Part shown: positions 26,808-35,512 of the stretch, one piece after another
Layout: each line of letters begins with the position of its first letter
Position numbering within the stretch: the first letter of the stretch is position 1
Source of the DNA: an uncultured Burkholderiales bacterium
GTDB taxonomy: Bacteria; Pseudomonadota; Gammaproteobacteria; Burkholderiales; Burkholderiaceae_C
DNA: 64,000 nt
Assembly: GCA_945952065.1 (NCBI GenBank)
Contig: CAMFGY010000002.1
Span: 1-64,000 of the forward strand
Reading direction: 5' to 3'
Program-made: the position numbers and the translations under genes
Notes under the pieces: model-generated
Told to the model about the DNA's origin: nothing
What the model saw: only the letters and a program-made list of their open reading frames with translations
Databases searched by the model: none

Positions 26808-27260
26808 CTAGATCGTCAGCCGCAGGAAGCGGATGGGGATAGGCGGACCGGTTTCGCGAACCGGAACCGGGGCGTTGGAGGACTCCACCGCCCGGTCGTC
26901 TCCCGACGTCCAGGCCAAGGTGGTGGGCTGCAGCAGCAACACCGGCAGCATATCGGCGGCGCTGCCCAGATCCTTGATGGGCAGATTCAGCGTCGAGCGC
27001 TCGTCGTCGCAAAATTTCTGACAGGCGGCGTCCGGCACGCCAGGGGATGGCGCCACGTCACCCGAGGGCGCACCGGCATGGAACTGCTCTTTCGTCGCCT
27101 CGTCGTGGCGATGCTCAGCCACCGCCAGCAGCACGGCACCGCCATGAGCTTGACCAGAGGCACAGGCGTTGGCGATGCCGACAGCCAATGCGAAGATCCA
27201 GACGAACAACATCACAGCGGCAAAACGTCGCCTGGATGTTGGTCGAAGAATCATGGTCAT
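26808..27260 (-). CDS. Hypothetical exported protein of the copF operon
   Basis: The 150-residue protein has an N-terminal hydrophobic segment (FAAVMLFVWIFALAVGIANAC) that may be a signal peptide. A Cys/His region follows (CASGQAHGG, EHRHDEATKEQFHAG, ACQKFCDDER). I do not recognise a named family. Its layout (short positive N-terminus, hydrophobic helix, cysteine pair, no further domain) resembles the protein at 39324-39767. The start at 27260 was chosen for GGAAG 5 nt upstream; ATG at 27254 is also possible. It would be the first gene of the leftward copF operon. Confidence 0.65.
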   Translation of the reverse strand: MTMILRPTSRRRFAAVMLFVWIFALAVGIANACASGQAHGGAVLLAVAEHRHDEATKEQFHAGAPSGDVAPSPGVPDAACQKFCDDERSTLNLPIKDLGSAADMLPVLLLQPTTLAWTSGDDRAVESSNAPVPVRETGPPIPIRFLRLTI

Positions 27261-27484
27261 GGAAGCTTCCAATGCTCAGCCCGCTGCGTGAGTCTAGGAG
27301 CCGATGTTCAGACTTCGAGGTGTCGTGAGACTTGATCCCCATCAAACAATCGCGCGATCCCGTGGCTTGCTGGCTGACGGCATCGACTGACCTGCCCATC
27401 GGCAGTAAATCGGTAGCCACGGAAACACTGACACGCAACAGCACCGTCAAGCGTGCACAGGACGATCTCATCGCCGCTGGCAGA

Positions 27485-27538
27485 TGACAAAACCGTAATG
27501 TCGGGGTCGGCCTTCTGTCCAGCCGAGATTCCTACAGT
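27485..27538 (+). promoter_or_regulatory. CusR-type box plus -10 for the DUF4148/OMF/oxidase operon
   Basis: TGACAAAACCGTAAT at 27485-27499, exactly 31 nt, then CCTACAGT at 27531-27538 (-10 TACAGT). The DUF4148 start is at 27612. The same arrangement occurs before the second DUF4148 gene. The divergent 27261-27484 segment must hold the promoter of the copF operon, but no second box was seen there. Confidence 0.8.
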
Positions 27539-27611
27539 CACTCCCATGGCGCAACCACTGCGCCTCAGCAGTCCAGTCAGTTTGCTGTCAATTCAACCGT
27601 AGGAGTTCTTC

Positions 27612-28067
27612 ATGCCCCGCTTCAATGTCATTGCTTCCGTTCTGTTCGCTGCGACTCTCGCAGCGCCCGCCTTTGCAGGCAACGGCTTCACGCCCGCCAA
27701 CAACGACTCTGGCGGCAGCTATCACGCCATGCCCGGAGGCAAGACCCGTGCCGAGGTCAAGGCAGAACTGGCCGCAGCCATCAAGGATGGCTCGCTGGCC
27801 AAGATGAACAGCGAAGCCGGGTACGCCCCCGAATTTGAAACGCGCAGGGCGTCGCCGCTCACCCGCGCGGAAGTGCTGAGCGAACTGAAGCGCGCCCGCG
27901 ACGACGGCTCGCTTGCCAAGATGAGCCGCAACCATTCGTACACGCCTGACACTTCGACAACAGCGCGCAGCAGCCTGAGCCGTGAGCAAGTGTTGAGCGA
28001 TCTGCAGCAGGCGCGTGATGATGGCAGCCTGCAATGCTTGAACAGCAACCAAGCTCGCAACTGCTGA
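27612..28067 (+). CDS. DUF4148 repeat protein, copper-island copy 1
   Basis: The 151-residue exported protein has a signal peptide ending AFAG (about residue 23). A conserved block NGFTPANNDSGGSYHAMPGG follows, then three copies of a short repeat, TRAEVxxELxxAxxDGSLAKM, at about 44-65, 83-104 and 122-142. Such repeats are typical of DUF4148, a common Burkholderiales family without known function. It is the first gene behind a CusR-type promoter, which implies induction by copper. A paralogue with the same promoter is at 47979. Two cysteines lie near the C-terminus. Confidence 0.87.
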   Translation: MPRFNVIASVLFAATLAAPAFAGNGFTPANNDSGGSYHAMPGGKTRAEVKAELAAAIKDGSLAKMNSEAGYAPEFETRRASPLTRAEVLSELKRARDDGSLAKMSRNHSYTPDTSTTARSSLSREQVLSDLQQARDDGSLQCLNSNQARNC

Positions 28068-28092
28068 ACGCCGATTGCCGTACACTTTGACG

Positions 28093-28518
28093 ATGAGCAA
28101 GTTTTCGCGGATCGTGTTGGCATGGCTGCTTGCCGTTGCGCTGCCCATTCAAGGGTACGCGGCGCAAGCCATGCTGATGTGCGGTCCTGCTCATCACGAG
28201 AGCGCGGCCATTCACGATCACGCATCTCATGATCACGGCGATCTTGCGGCGGATCCGGTCGTTTCTGTGCCCTCGCACAGCGATGTCAAAGGTTCACCGG
28301 ATGCCTCGCTCAAACACCATGCCAAGATGGCCAAACCGGGGCACGCCACCAAGTGCAGTGCTTGTTCCTCTTGCTGCAGCGCAGCGGCCATCACGGCATC
28401 CGTACATGCCGTTGAAGTGATCCGGCAGCATGTGCCTGTAGTGGCAACGATTCCGGTGGGCAACGCCGTTGACACCATCGGCGGCCTCGAGCGCCCGCCG
28501 CGACCCCTCCTCGCCTGA
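28093..28518 (+). CDS. Hypothetical exported His/Cys-rich protein
   Basis: The 141-residue protein has a signal peptide (MSKFSRIVLAWLLAVALPIQGYAAQ). The mature part is rich in histidine (HHESAAIHDHASHDHGD) with a compact cysteine cluster (KCSACSSCCSAAA). These features suit periplasmic metal binding. I do not recognise a named family. It lies 25 nt after DUF4148 and is probably cotranscribed. The start at 28093 avoids six residues before the signal peptide. Confidence 0.72.
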   Translation: MSKFSRIVLAWLLAVALPIQGYAAQAMLMCGPAHHESAAIHDHASHDHGDLAADPVVSVPSHSDVKGSPDASLKHHAKMAKPGHATKCSACSSCCSAAAITASVHAVEVIRQHVPVVATIPVGNAVDTIGGLERPPRPLLA

Positions 28519-28631
28519 CCTGCGGCGGCGCACCCACAGCGCCCGGCCGCAGCCAAGAGCCGCTCGCCGAACCCGTGCACGAACGCACGAAGCTTCGGTG
28601 ACCGCCGTTCGTGTCTGCTTGCGAGATATCT

Positions 28632-29009
28632 ATGCAATTCGTCCTCAATGGCGTGGCGCTCATGGCCGCGTCCGCAGCCCTGGCGTTGCCTGTGTTTGCC
28701 CAAAACCAGCCCTCTGCTGCCCAGCCATCCGCCTCGCCGTCAAAGCGTGCGGATGCGGCAGATCCCAAGGCGGCTGTGCCGCCGCTCGTCTACAGCTCGG
28801 TGCTGCAAGGCTATCGCCCCAATGTCGAAGTCGAGGTGGGCCCCTGGAAGGACGCCAACGACAACGTCGGACGCATTGGTGGTTGGCGCGTTTACGCCAA
28901 AGAAGCCCGTCAGCCCGATGTCGCCGCGCCCGGCACTGGCGCTTCGGCTCCAGCCAGCCCCGATGCCAAGACGATGCCGGCGGGCCATGCTGGTCACAAG
29001 ATGAACTGA
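28632..29009 (+). CDS. Hypothetical exported protein preceding the outer-membrane factor
   Basis: The 125-residue protein has a signal peptide (about residues 1-24, ending PVFAQ) and a Pro/Ala/Ser-rich linker. A conserved-looking middle follows (PLVYSSVLQGYRPNVEVEVGPWKDANDNVGRIGGWRVYAKE), with the terminal residues HAGHKMN. I recognise the pattern only as a recurrent gene next to copper OMF genes; its function is unknown. It stops 9 nt before the OMF start, so the pair is co-translated. The start at 28632 is chosen to place the signal peptide at the N-terminus. Confidence 0.75.
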   Translation: MQFVLNGVALMAASAALALPVFAQNQPSAAQPSASPSKRADAADPKAAVPPLVYSSVLQGYRPNVEVEVGPWKDANDNVGRIGGWRVYAKEARQPDVAAPGTGASAPASPDAKTMPAGHAGHKMN

Positions 29010-29018
29010 GGGCATCGC

Positions 29019-30455
29019 ATGACAACAAAGACATTTGAGTACCGGCGACCGGCCGCGTTGCGGCTGCGCACTTTAGGCTTGGCGACCCTGCCGCTGGTTC
29101 TCGCCGGTTGCGCCAGCCTGGGCGGCGACGGCGGCTTCAAGCCGGTCCAACAGGCGGCCGAACAGCATCTGGGCAAGACCGTCCAGTTGGTGAAATCCGA
29201 GGCCGACCAGGACGTCGTGGGCGACCGAGTCGATGAGTTGCTGGCAAAGCCGCTCAGCGCCGACGCCGCCGTGCAGATCGCGCTGCTGAACAACCGTGGG
29301 TTGCAAGCCAGCTTCCAGGAACTCGGCATCGCCGAAGCCGAACTGGTGCAGGCCAGCCGTCTGCCCAATCCGGGATTCTCGATCGCGAAGCTTCGACGCG
29401 GTGACGAGCGTGAAATCGAGCGCTCGTTCAGCTTCGACTTGGCGCACCTGATCGCTCTGCCCCTGACCCGGCAGCTTGAGAACCGGCGATTTGCCGCCGT
29501 TCAACGCAGCGTCTCCATGGAGATGCTATCTCTGGCTGCCGAGTCTCGCAAAGCGTATTACGCCGCGGTGGCTGCCGAACAGACAGCTCGCTACATGCGT
29601 GATGTTCGCGGCACTGCAGACGCGGGCGCCGAACTTGCCAAGCGTTTGGCGCAGGCGGGCAACTGGACCAAGCTGCAGCAGGCGCGCGAACATGGCTTTT
29701 TCTCCGAGGCTGTGCTCAATGCCGCGCGAGCCGAAGCAACGCGTGTCTCTACGCGCGAGCGCCTGACCCGGCTGTTGGGTCTGTGGGGCCAGCAAACCCG
29801 GTTCACCTTGCCAGATCGGCTGCCCGATTTGCCGCAAGAGCCCCAGGATCGCCCCGACGTGGAGCAACAAGCCATGGCCCAGCGCCTGGACGTTCAAGCG
29901 GCCAAGCAGCAGACGGAGGCGATGGCCAAGAGTCTCGGGCTCAGCAAGATCACTCGGTTCGTGAACGTGTTGGATCTCAGCTATCGGCGCAACGGCTCCA
30001 ACGAGTTGCCACGCCAGACGGGTTACGAAATCAGTTTCGAAATTCCCCTGTTCGACTGGGGGGACGCGCGGATCGCCAAGGCCGAGGCCCTCTATATGCA
30101 GAGTGTGCAGCGAGCAGCGCAAGTTGCCGTCGAGGCGCGCTCCGAGGTGCGCGAAGCCTATCTGGGCTATCGATCGTCCTATGACATCGCCAAGCACTAT
30201 CGCGACGACATCGTGCCCACCGCCAAGCGCATTTCGGACGAAAACGTGCTTCGCTACAACGGCATGTTCATCAGCGTGTTCGAGTTGCTGGCCGATGCTC
30301 GCGCGCAGATCAGCGCGGTCAACGCCTCCATCGAAGCCTTGCGCAATTTCTGGGTGGCACAAGCGGATCTGGATATGGCGCTGATTGGCAAGCCCCGCTT
30401 GTCCGGCGGCACAGCACCCGCAATAGCAACCGGCGGCGCCGGCCCCGCTCACTGA
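29019..30455 (+). CDS. TolC-family outer-membrane factor lipoprotein
   Basis: This is a 478-residue outer-membrane channel of the TolC/CusC family. It has a lipoprotein signal (LPLVLAGC, lipidated C31) followed by two long coiled-coil OMF repeats (AVQIALLNNRGLQASFQELGIAEAELVQASRLPNPGFS; later SYDIAKHYRDDIVPTAKR). No RND pump or adaptor lies next to it; instead it is followed 15 nt later by a multicopper oxidase. In this operon it may substitute for the PcoB/CopB outer-membrane role; inferred. Confidence 0.88.
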   Translation: MTTKTFEYRRPAALRLRTLGLATLPLVLAGCASLGGDGGFKPVQQAAEQHLGKTVQLVKSEADQDVVGDRVDELLAKPLSADAAVQIALLNNRGLQASFQELGIAEAELVQASRLPNPGFSIAKLRRGDEREIERSFSFDLAHLIALPLTRQLENRRFAAVQRSVSMEMLSLAAESRKAYYAAVAAEQTARYMRDVRGTADAGAELAKRLAQAGNWTKLQQAREHGFFSEAVLNAARAEATRVSTRERLTRLLGLWGQQTRFTLPDRLPDLPQEPQDRPDVEQQAMAQRLDVQAAKQQTEAMAKSLGLSKITRFVNVLDLSYRRNGSNELPRQTGYEISFEIPLFDWGDARIAKAEALYMQSVQRAAQVAVEARSEVREAYLGYRSSYDIAKHYRDDIVPTAKRISDENVLRYNGMFISVFELLADARAQISAVNASIEALRNFWVAQADLDMALIGKPRLSGGTAPAIATGGAGPAH

Positions 30456-30470
30456 TTCAGGAACAAGAAC

Positions 30471-31883
30471 ATGGTTTCTCGACGTAGTTTCTTCCAAGGT
30501 GCCGGCGCCCTGACCGCGGCGGTGTCGGCCGCAGCCGTCAGCCGAGTGGCGATGGCCGCGCTGCCCGAACCGGTCATGCAGTCCAAACCGGACACCATGC
30601 CTCCGCTGGTCCCCAGCAGTGGCCGGCCCTACAACCCGGTCGTTACTCTGAACGGCTGGACCTTGCCCTGGCGCATGAACCAGGGCGTCAAGGAATTCCA
30701 CTTGGTGGCCGAGCCGGTGGTGCGTGAACTCGCGCCCGGCATGAATGCGCATCTGTGGGGCTACAACGGCCAGTCACCCGGGCCGACCATCGAAGTGGTG
30801 GAAGGTGACCGCGTGCGCATCTTCGTCACCAACAAGCTTCCGGAACACACGAGCATTCACTGGCATGGCCAGCGGCTGCCCAATGGCATGGACGGCGTTG
30901 CCGGTTTGAACCAGCCCAGCATCAAACCAGGCAAGACCTATGTCTACGAGTTTGTGGCTCGCCGTCCGGGCACCTTCATGTACCACCCTCATGCGGACGA
31001 GATGACGCAGATGGCGATGGGCATGATGGGCCTGTGGATCACGCACCCGAAGGCCAAGCATCCGCTGATCGACGAGGTAGACCGCGACTTCTGCTTCCTG
31101 CTCAATGCCTACGACATCGACCCCGGCGTAGCCACGCCCAAGATCATGACGATGCTGGACTTCAACCTGTGGTGCTGGAACAGCCGCATCTTCCCCGGCA
31201 TCGACACACTGAATGTGCGCAAGGGCGACAAGGTGCGCATTCGCGTTGGCAACCTGACAATGACCAACCACCCGATCCATTTGCACGGTCACGAGTTCAT
31301 GGTCACCGGCACCGATGGCGGTCCGACCTCCAAGACCAGCCGCTGGCCCGAAGTGACGACCGACGTGGCCGTGGGCCAGATGCGCCAAGTCGACTTCCTG
31401 GCCGATGAGGAAGGCGACTGGGCCTTCCACTGCCACAAGAGCCACCACACGATGAACGCGATGGGCCACGATGTGCCGACGATGATCGGCGTTGATCATC
31501 GCCAGGTCGCCAAGCAGATCACCAAGCTCGTACCCGACTACATGGTGATGGGCGAGCGCGGCATGGCCGATATGGCCGAGATGGAGATGCCCCTGCCCGA
31601 CAACACCGTGCCGATGATGACCGGCAAGGGTCCGTTCGGCGGCGTCGAGATGGGCGGCATGTTCTCCATCCTGAAGGTGCGCAAGGACCAGAAACCGGGC
31701 GACTACAGCGACCCAGGTTGGTACAAGCACCCGAAGGGTGAAGTCGCCTTCGAATGGACCGGCGCCTTGCCCGAGCCTGCCCGCTTTGCGGCCGAAGGTG
31801 GCCAGTCGATGCCGCGCCAGCAAGCCCCGGGCAAGACGACCGAAGTCACCGTCCGCAAGCCCACCGGTCATTCCGGCCACTGA
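30471..31883 (+). CDS. Periplasmic multicopper oxidase, Tat-exported
   Basis: The 470-residue enzyme likely oxidises Cu(I) to the less toxic Cu(II) in the periplasm. It has a twin-arginine signal (SRRSFFQGAGAL). The four copper-ligand clusters are present: HWHGQ (H130, H132), HPHAD (H172, H174), HPIHLHGH (about 267-274) and HCHKSHH (H320, C321, H322) with a following Met as likely axial ligand. It is shorter than CopA/PcoA (about 600 residues) and lacks their Met-rich central repeats, although the tail has several Met pairs (MGERGMADMAEMEMP). It lies between the OMF and a cupredoxin in one operon. Confidence 0.9.
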   Translation: MVSRRSFFQGAGALTAAVSAAAVSRVAMAALPEPVMQSKPDTMPPLVPSSGRPYNPVVTLNGWTLPWRMNQGVKEFHLVAEPVVRELAPGMNAHLWGYNGQSPGPTIEVVEGDRVRIFVTNKLPEHTSIHWHGQRLPNGMDGVAGLNQPSIKPGKTYVYEFVARRPGTFMYHPHADEMTQMAMGMMGLWITHPKAKHPLIDEVDRDFCFLLNAYDIDPGVATPKIMTMLDFNLWCWNSRIFPGIDTLNVRKGDKVRIRVGNLTMTNHPIHLHGHEFMVTGTDGGPTSKTSRWPEVTTDVAVGQMRQVDFLADEEGDWAFHCHKSHHTMNAMGHDVPTMIGVDHRQVAKQITKLVPDYMVMGERGMADMAEMEMPLPDNTVPMMTGKGPFGGVEMGGMFSILKVRKDQKPGDYSDPGWYKHPKGEVAFEWTGALPEPARFAAEGGQSMPRQQAPGKTTEVTVRKPTGHSGH

Positions 31884-31935
31884 AGTTCCATCAACACCCC
31901 CGTCCGCCACTGCGCGACATCAGAAAGGATCCCCA

Positions 31936-32472
31936 ATGAAAACCCTACACACACGCAGCGCACGCGTTGCATTCGTCGCCCTGACAACGGTGTTGCTGTC
32001 CTCCATGGCACTGGCAAGCGGCAATCACGCCGGCGGCCATGACGATGAAGCCATCGGCAAGCCGGGCGTAGCCGCGAAGGCCAACCGAACGGTGCAAATC
32101 GACATGACCGATGCGATGCGGTTCTCGCCGTCCGGCCTGAATGTCAAGCAAGGCGAAACCGTTCGCTTCGTCGTGAAGAACTCAGGCAAGGTGAAACACG
32201 AGATGGTGCTCGGCACCGAGAAGGAACTCAAAGAGCACTACGAGGTCATGAAGAAGAACCCCGAGATGGAGCACGCCGACGCGAACATGGTGACGGTGGC
32301 GCCCGGCAAGACTGGCGAGATCATTTGGCAGTTCACCAAGGCCGGCAAGATCGACTTTGCCTGCTTGCAGCCCGGCCACTATGACGCCGGCATGAAGGGC
32401 GCCGTCGTGGTGGCCGGCGCAAGCGGTACGGCAACCAAGAAGGCAGATGGCCATGGCGACCACAAGCATTGA
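31936..32472 (+). CDS. Cupredoxin-family copper protein
   Basis: The 178-residue periplasmic protein has a signal peptide (ending MALA near residue 31) and a plastocyanin/azurin-like fold. The signature ligands are a His in KHEMVLG and the C-terminal loop C-x4-H-x4-M (FACLQPGHYDAGM). Flexible His-containing tails (GNHAGGHDDE, GHGDHKH) flank the fold. It may pass copper or electrons to the multicopper oxidase encoded upstream. The start at 31936 follows AAAGGATC; upstream in-frame codons lie inside the oxidase gene. Confidence 0.9.
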   Translation: MKTLHTRSARVAFVALTTVLLSSMALASGNHAGGHDDEAIGKPGVAAKANRTVQIDMTDAMRFSPSGLNVKQGETVRFVVKNSGKVKHEMVLGTEKELKEHYEVMKKNPEMEHADANMVTVAPGKTGEIIWQFTKAGKIDFACLQPGHYDAGMKGAVVVAGASGTATKKADGHGDHKH

Positions 32473-32488
32473 GATGCTGAAGGCGCCC

Positions 32489-32959
32489 ATGCATCGCCGC
32501 AGCGTTATTGCCGGGGCAGCCAGCTTGCTGCTGACACCCGCCGCCCTGCTCGCCAAGACCCAGCCGCCAACACAACCCGGCCCGCTGGTGCAGGTTTGGA
32601 AGGGCCCAAGTTGTGGTTGCTGCAAGGACTGGCTCAAGCATCTGGAGGCCAATGGTTTCCAGACGCGGGTTGAGGACACAGGCAATACCGATGCGCGGCT
32701 GAAGCTTGGCGTCGATGTTCGCTACGGCTCATGCCATACCGCTTTGGTCGGAGGCTATGCCGTCGAGGGCCATGTGCCGGCGCGCGAGATTCACCGGCTG
32801 CTCAAGGAACGCCCCGCGGCCGTTGGCTTGGCTGTGCCGTCCATGCCCGTGGGATCGCCCGGCATGGACGGGCCCAGCTACTCGGGCCGCAAAGACCCCT
32901 ATGACGTGCTGTTGCTGGCCAAGGATGGCAGCTCGCGCGTATTTCAAACCTACCGTTAA
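32489..32959 (+). CDS. copG: CopG-like DUF411 protein, copy 1
   Basis: The 156-residue exported protein of thioredoxin-like DUF411 fold has a signal peptide (MHRRSVIAGAASLLLTPAALLA). The CxCC motif is in SCGCCKDWLKHLEANGF. Further ligands are GSCHTA and GHVPA, with the family tail MPVGSPGMDGPSY. V. cholerae CopG of this family binds a cysteine-bridged copper cluster. A paralogue with nearly the same core is at 46758. The start at 32489 was chosen over 32474 because AAGG is 5 nt upstream and it matches the paralogue's length. Confidence 0.87.
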   Translation: MHRRSVIAGAASLLLTPAALLAKTQPPTQPGPLVQVWKGPSCGCCKDWLKHLEANGFQTRVEDTGNTDARLKLGVDVRYGSCHTALVGGYAVEGHVPAREIHRLLKERPAAVGLAVPSMPVGSPGMDGPSYSGRKDPYDVLLLAKDGSSRVFQTYR

Positions 32960-32970
32960 AGGAAACTGTG

Positions 32971-33336
32971 ATGATGAACCTGATCAAGAACCTGACTCTC
33001 GCCAAGTTGGCCGCAACCCTGGCCATGGCAACCGGCCTTGCTGGAACCGCCCTGGCACAGACGGCTCCTGCGGGCAAGACTACAACGCCGGCAGCAGCAC
33101 CAGCGACTGCCGCCGACATGACCGACGGAGAAATCAAGAAGGTCGACAAGTCCACGAAGAAAATCACCATCAAGCATGGCGAAATCAAAAACCTCGACAT
33201 GCCAGGTATGACCATGGTGTTCCAGGTCAAGGACCCGGCCATGCTGGACTTGGTCAAGGCGGGAGATAAGGTGAAGTTCAAGGTCGAAAAGACCGATGGC
33301 GCCATCGTCGTGACCGAGATGCAAGTCGCGAAATGA
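32971..33336 (+). CDS. CusF-like copper-binding protein, copy 1
   Basis: The 121-residue periplasmic protein has a signal peptide ending TALAQ and a CusF/EcfA OB-fold domain. The domain contains the Cu(I) site pattern ITIKHGEIKNLDMPGMTMVF: a His and two Met ligands plus an aromatic. Such proteins hand copper to RND adaptors or buffer it. It lies 11 nt downstream of copG. Similar domains occur at 36191, 47260 and fused to CusB at 41220. Confidence 0.9.
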   Translation: MMNLIKNLTLAKLAATLAMATGLAGTALAQTAPAGKTTTPAAAPATAADMTDGEIKKVDKSTKKITIKHGEIKNLDMPGMTMVFQVKDPAMLDLVKAGDKVKFKVEKTDGAIVVTEMQVAK

Positions 33337-33482
33337 GCCCGGCATAGGGCCCTCGGGTCTTGGCCGAGAAGATGGGAGGCGGGAGGCCGTGGCTGCCGTC
33401 CCCCGTGATTGCCATTCCGATCATTGGCCTGTGTCAGCGTCCCTGATCACCAACGCACTGCGCCTGCGCAAAGCCTCCTGAT

Positions 33483-33860
33483 ATGAAAACTCTTCCTCAC
33501 ACGCCTTTCCTGATCTCGATGCTTCTGGGCGCCGCCAGCGCCCATGCCGAGCTGATCGACATCCAATGGGATACCAACGGCCGCTTCGAAAAAGCGACGA
33601 CCGTCGAGCCGGGCAAGTTTGCCGAGATCTGCAGCCAGTTGACGAAGGGCCAGACGATTGCCTGGGTCTTCAAGGCCGAGACCCCCATGAACTTCAACAT
33701 CCACTATCACGAGGGCAAGAAAGTGGAATTCCCGGCCAAGGTCGATGGGGCGCTCGTCGCCGAAGGCAAGCTGGCCGTGCCGGCGGATCAGCACTATTGC
33801 TGGATGTGGGCCAACAAGACAGACAAGGCGAGCCAGTTGACGCTGACCGTACAAAAATAG
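33483..33860 (+). CDS. Hypothetical periplasmic protein
   Basis: The 125-residue protein has a signal peptide (MKTLPHTPFLISMLLGAASAHA). The mature part is beta-rich: ELIDIQWDTNGRFEKATTVEPGKFAEIC, then WVFKAETPMNFNIHYHEGKKVEF, and HYCWMWANKT near the end. The HYH and HYCWMW segments hold His, Cys and Met residues that could bind copper. No named family is recognised. It is 146 nt after the CusF gene and ends about 95 nt before the IS5 insertion. Confidence 0.7.
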   Translation: MKTLPHTPFLISMLLGAASAHAELIDIQWDTNGRFEKATTVEPGKFAEICSQLTKGQTIAWVFKAETPMNFNIHYHEGKKVEFPAKVDGALVAEGKLAVPADQHYCWMWANKTDKASQLTLTVQK

Positions 33861-33956
33861 TCGCCGCTTCCTCTGCCATGCTGAGCCGGGCCGAGGTCGC
33901 CACAGGCCGGCGCTCTCCAGAGCCTCCGAACTGGGATTGCCTCCGCCATTGTCTTA

Positions 33957-34802
33957 GAGCGCGTTTACGATCTTTGAGGCAACGACAATAGGCGGGTGAG
34001 AAGAAAGCCCTACGCCAGCGATATCAGCCGCGAGAAGTTTGCAGAGATAGAGCCGCTGCTACGCAGCGTGCGTCGATGCACCAAGCCCACGACGGTGGAC
34101 CTGTACGAAGTGTTCTGTGCCGTGCTGTACGTGCTGAGGACAGGCTGCCAGTGGAGATTCCTGCCCAGTGATTGGCCCAAATGGCAGACGGTATATGCCT
34201 ACTTTGCCAAATGGAGCGAGCCCGACCAGCACGGTGTGAGCGTGCTGGAGCAGGCACTCAAAAAATCAGGTTGGCGCGGCCCGCGAGAAACTGGGGCGCA
34301 AGCCCTGCAGCGCGTTCTTGATCATCGACGCGCAGAGCGTGAAGAACACAGACACGGCAGCGTGCAAGGGCTATGACGCGGGCAAGAAGGTCTCGGGGAT
34401 CAAGCGGCACATTGCGGTGGATACCCAGGGATTGCCGCATGCGGTGGCAGTTACCACCGCCGAGGTCACGGATCGCAAAGGCGCTTTGCAGACGCTCAAG
34501 CGTTGCAAGCCATCTCTGACGCAAGTACAACGCTTGCTGGCCGATGCAGGCTATGTCGGCAAGCCCTTCGCGCAGGGCGTGCGCGAGCTACTGGGTGAGC
34601 CTGTGACGGTGCAGATCGCCAAACGCAGCGAACTGCATACCTTCAAGGTCATGCCCAAGCGCTGGATCGTCGAGCGCAGCTTCGCCTGGCTGGACAAGAA
34701 CAGGCGGCTGTGGAAGAACTGCGAGCGCCTGCTCAACAGCAGCCTGCAGTTCGTCCACTTGGCCTTCTTGGCTCTGATACTCAGGAGATCGTAAACACGC
34801 TC
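33957..34802 (+). mobile_element. IS5-family insertion sequence (846 bp) with TTA target duplication
   Basis: Terminal inverted repeats are GAGCGCGTTTACGATCT at the left and its near complement (GAGCGTGTTTACGATCT read inward) at the right. The 3-bp direct repeat TTA flanks it at 33954-33956 and 34803-34805. Length, TNA target and two-frame transposase fit the IS427/IS1031-type groups of IS5. It lies between a hypothetical periplasmic gene and copK. Confidence 0.9.
33996..34794 (+). CDS. IS5-family transposase in two overlapping frames
   Basis: The first frame (33996-34376) encodes the N-terminal part (AEIEPLLRSVRRCTKPTTVDLYEVFCAVLYVLRTGCQWRFLP). The DDE catalytic part lies in the +1 frame to 34794: IIDAQSVKNTD (D), LADAGYVG (D) and VERSFAWLDKNRRL (E plus Y/R-type context). 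Reading continuous homology, the shift falls at a run of six A at 34260-34265 (LEQALK then NQVGAAREKLGRKPCSAFL). This supports programmed slippage rather than a dead gene, since the element is otherwise intact. Confidence 0.87.
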
Positions 34803-34958
34803 TTAGGGGCGGAGTAGTGCTCTTCCGCCTTGCTCGCGTGAATGGTCTGAAAGTACAGTGGATCTACCAACTCTGACGAGGGATGTGCCCACGACCAATC
34901 ATCAGGGATCAGGCAGGGTGTTCCGCTCAGCGCCGTCCCAGTGGAAGAATTCGAGGCA

Positions 34959-35252
34959 TCAGCCGCGGTGACCATCGTTGAGCAGTCCGTCGAGCCGCGC
35001 GCTTTCGTTGCCGACCGCTTTGATCTGCTGGCCGTCCTTGGCAGTCAGAACTTCGCCGGGCTTGAGGGTTACGGCGTGCCCGTAAGCATCCTCCTTGGCC
35101 ATCTTTCCATCCTTGAAGATGTAGAGGGTGGAGCCGTCCCGGAGTTCTACGGTGGCCTTGACCGCACGATCGAGCGCATCGCGCGCAAAGACAGGCGCGG
35201 CAGCGCCGACGAGGGCAGCCGTGAGCGCGATTGCAGTGGCGAGTGATTTCAT
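34959..35252 (-). CDS. copK: CopK-family periplasmic copper-binding protein
   Basis: The 97-residue protein has a signal peptide (MKSLATAIALTAALVGAAAPVFA) and the CopK beta-sandwich pattern: VKATVELRDGSTLYIFKDGKMAKED, then GEVLTAKDGQQIKAVGNE and a C-terminal His. C. metallidurans CopK binds Cu(I) and Cu(II) cooperatively through Met residues; this copy has few Met, so its affinity may differ. GGAAGGGGAAG supports the start at 35252. A standard CusR-type promoter lies upstream. The 153 bp between the IS and the stop hold nothing clear. Confidence 0.85.
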   Translation of the reverse strand: MKSLATAIALTAALVGAAAPVFARDALDRAVKATVELRDGSTLYIFKDGKMAKEDAYGHAVTLKPGEVLTAKDGQQIKAVGNESARLDGLLNDGHRG

Positions 35253-35309
35253 AATCTTCCCCTTCCATTGAGTCCTGTGGATTGACGTTGTGCTGGTGGG
35301 CACAGCTGA

Positions 35310-35363
35310 ACTCTAGGAATGGGGCGTCGTCACCAAGCCATCGGCAGTATTACAAATTTGTCA
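35310..35363 (-). promoter_or_regulatory. CusR-type box plus -10 for copK
   Basis: Read on the minus strand: TGACAAATTTGTAAT at 35363-35349, a nearly perfect palindrome, then exactly 31 nt, then CCTAGAGT at 35317-35310. The copK start is at 35252. Confidence 0.8.
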
Positions 35364-35512
35364 TGTATGCCGTAACGCTCAAAGCGTTGTGAAGATTTCG
35401 ATCAGCGGCTGCCGCACTGAGTCAAAGCGACCAATGACCAAGCGGAGGGCGCGCCTTCCCCAAAAGACAGCTAGCGACGCCGATGCCAGCAGCGCGGACC
35501 GCCCGCGGATGC

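Noticed and set aside
27600-28067. CRISPR-like periodicity in the DUF4148 gene
   Set aside because: The repetition is at protein level (about 39-residue spacing, imperfect) and lies inside a coding frame with a signal peptide; no direct DNA repeats with spacers were found anywhere in the window.
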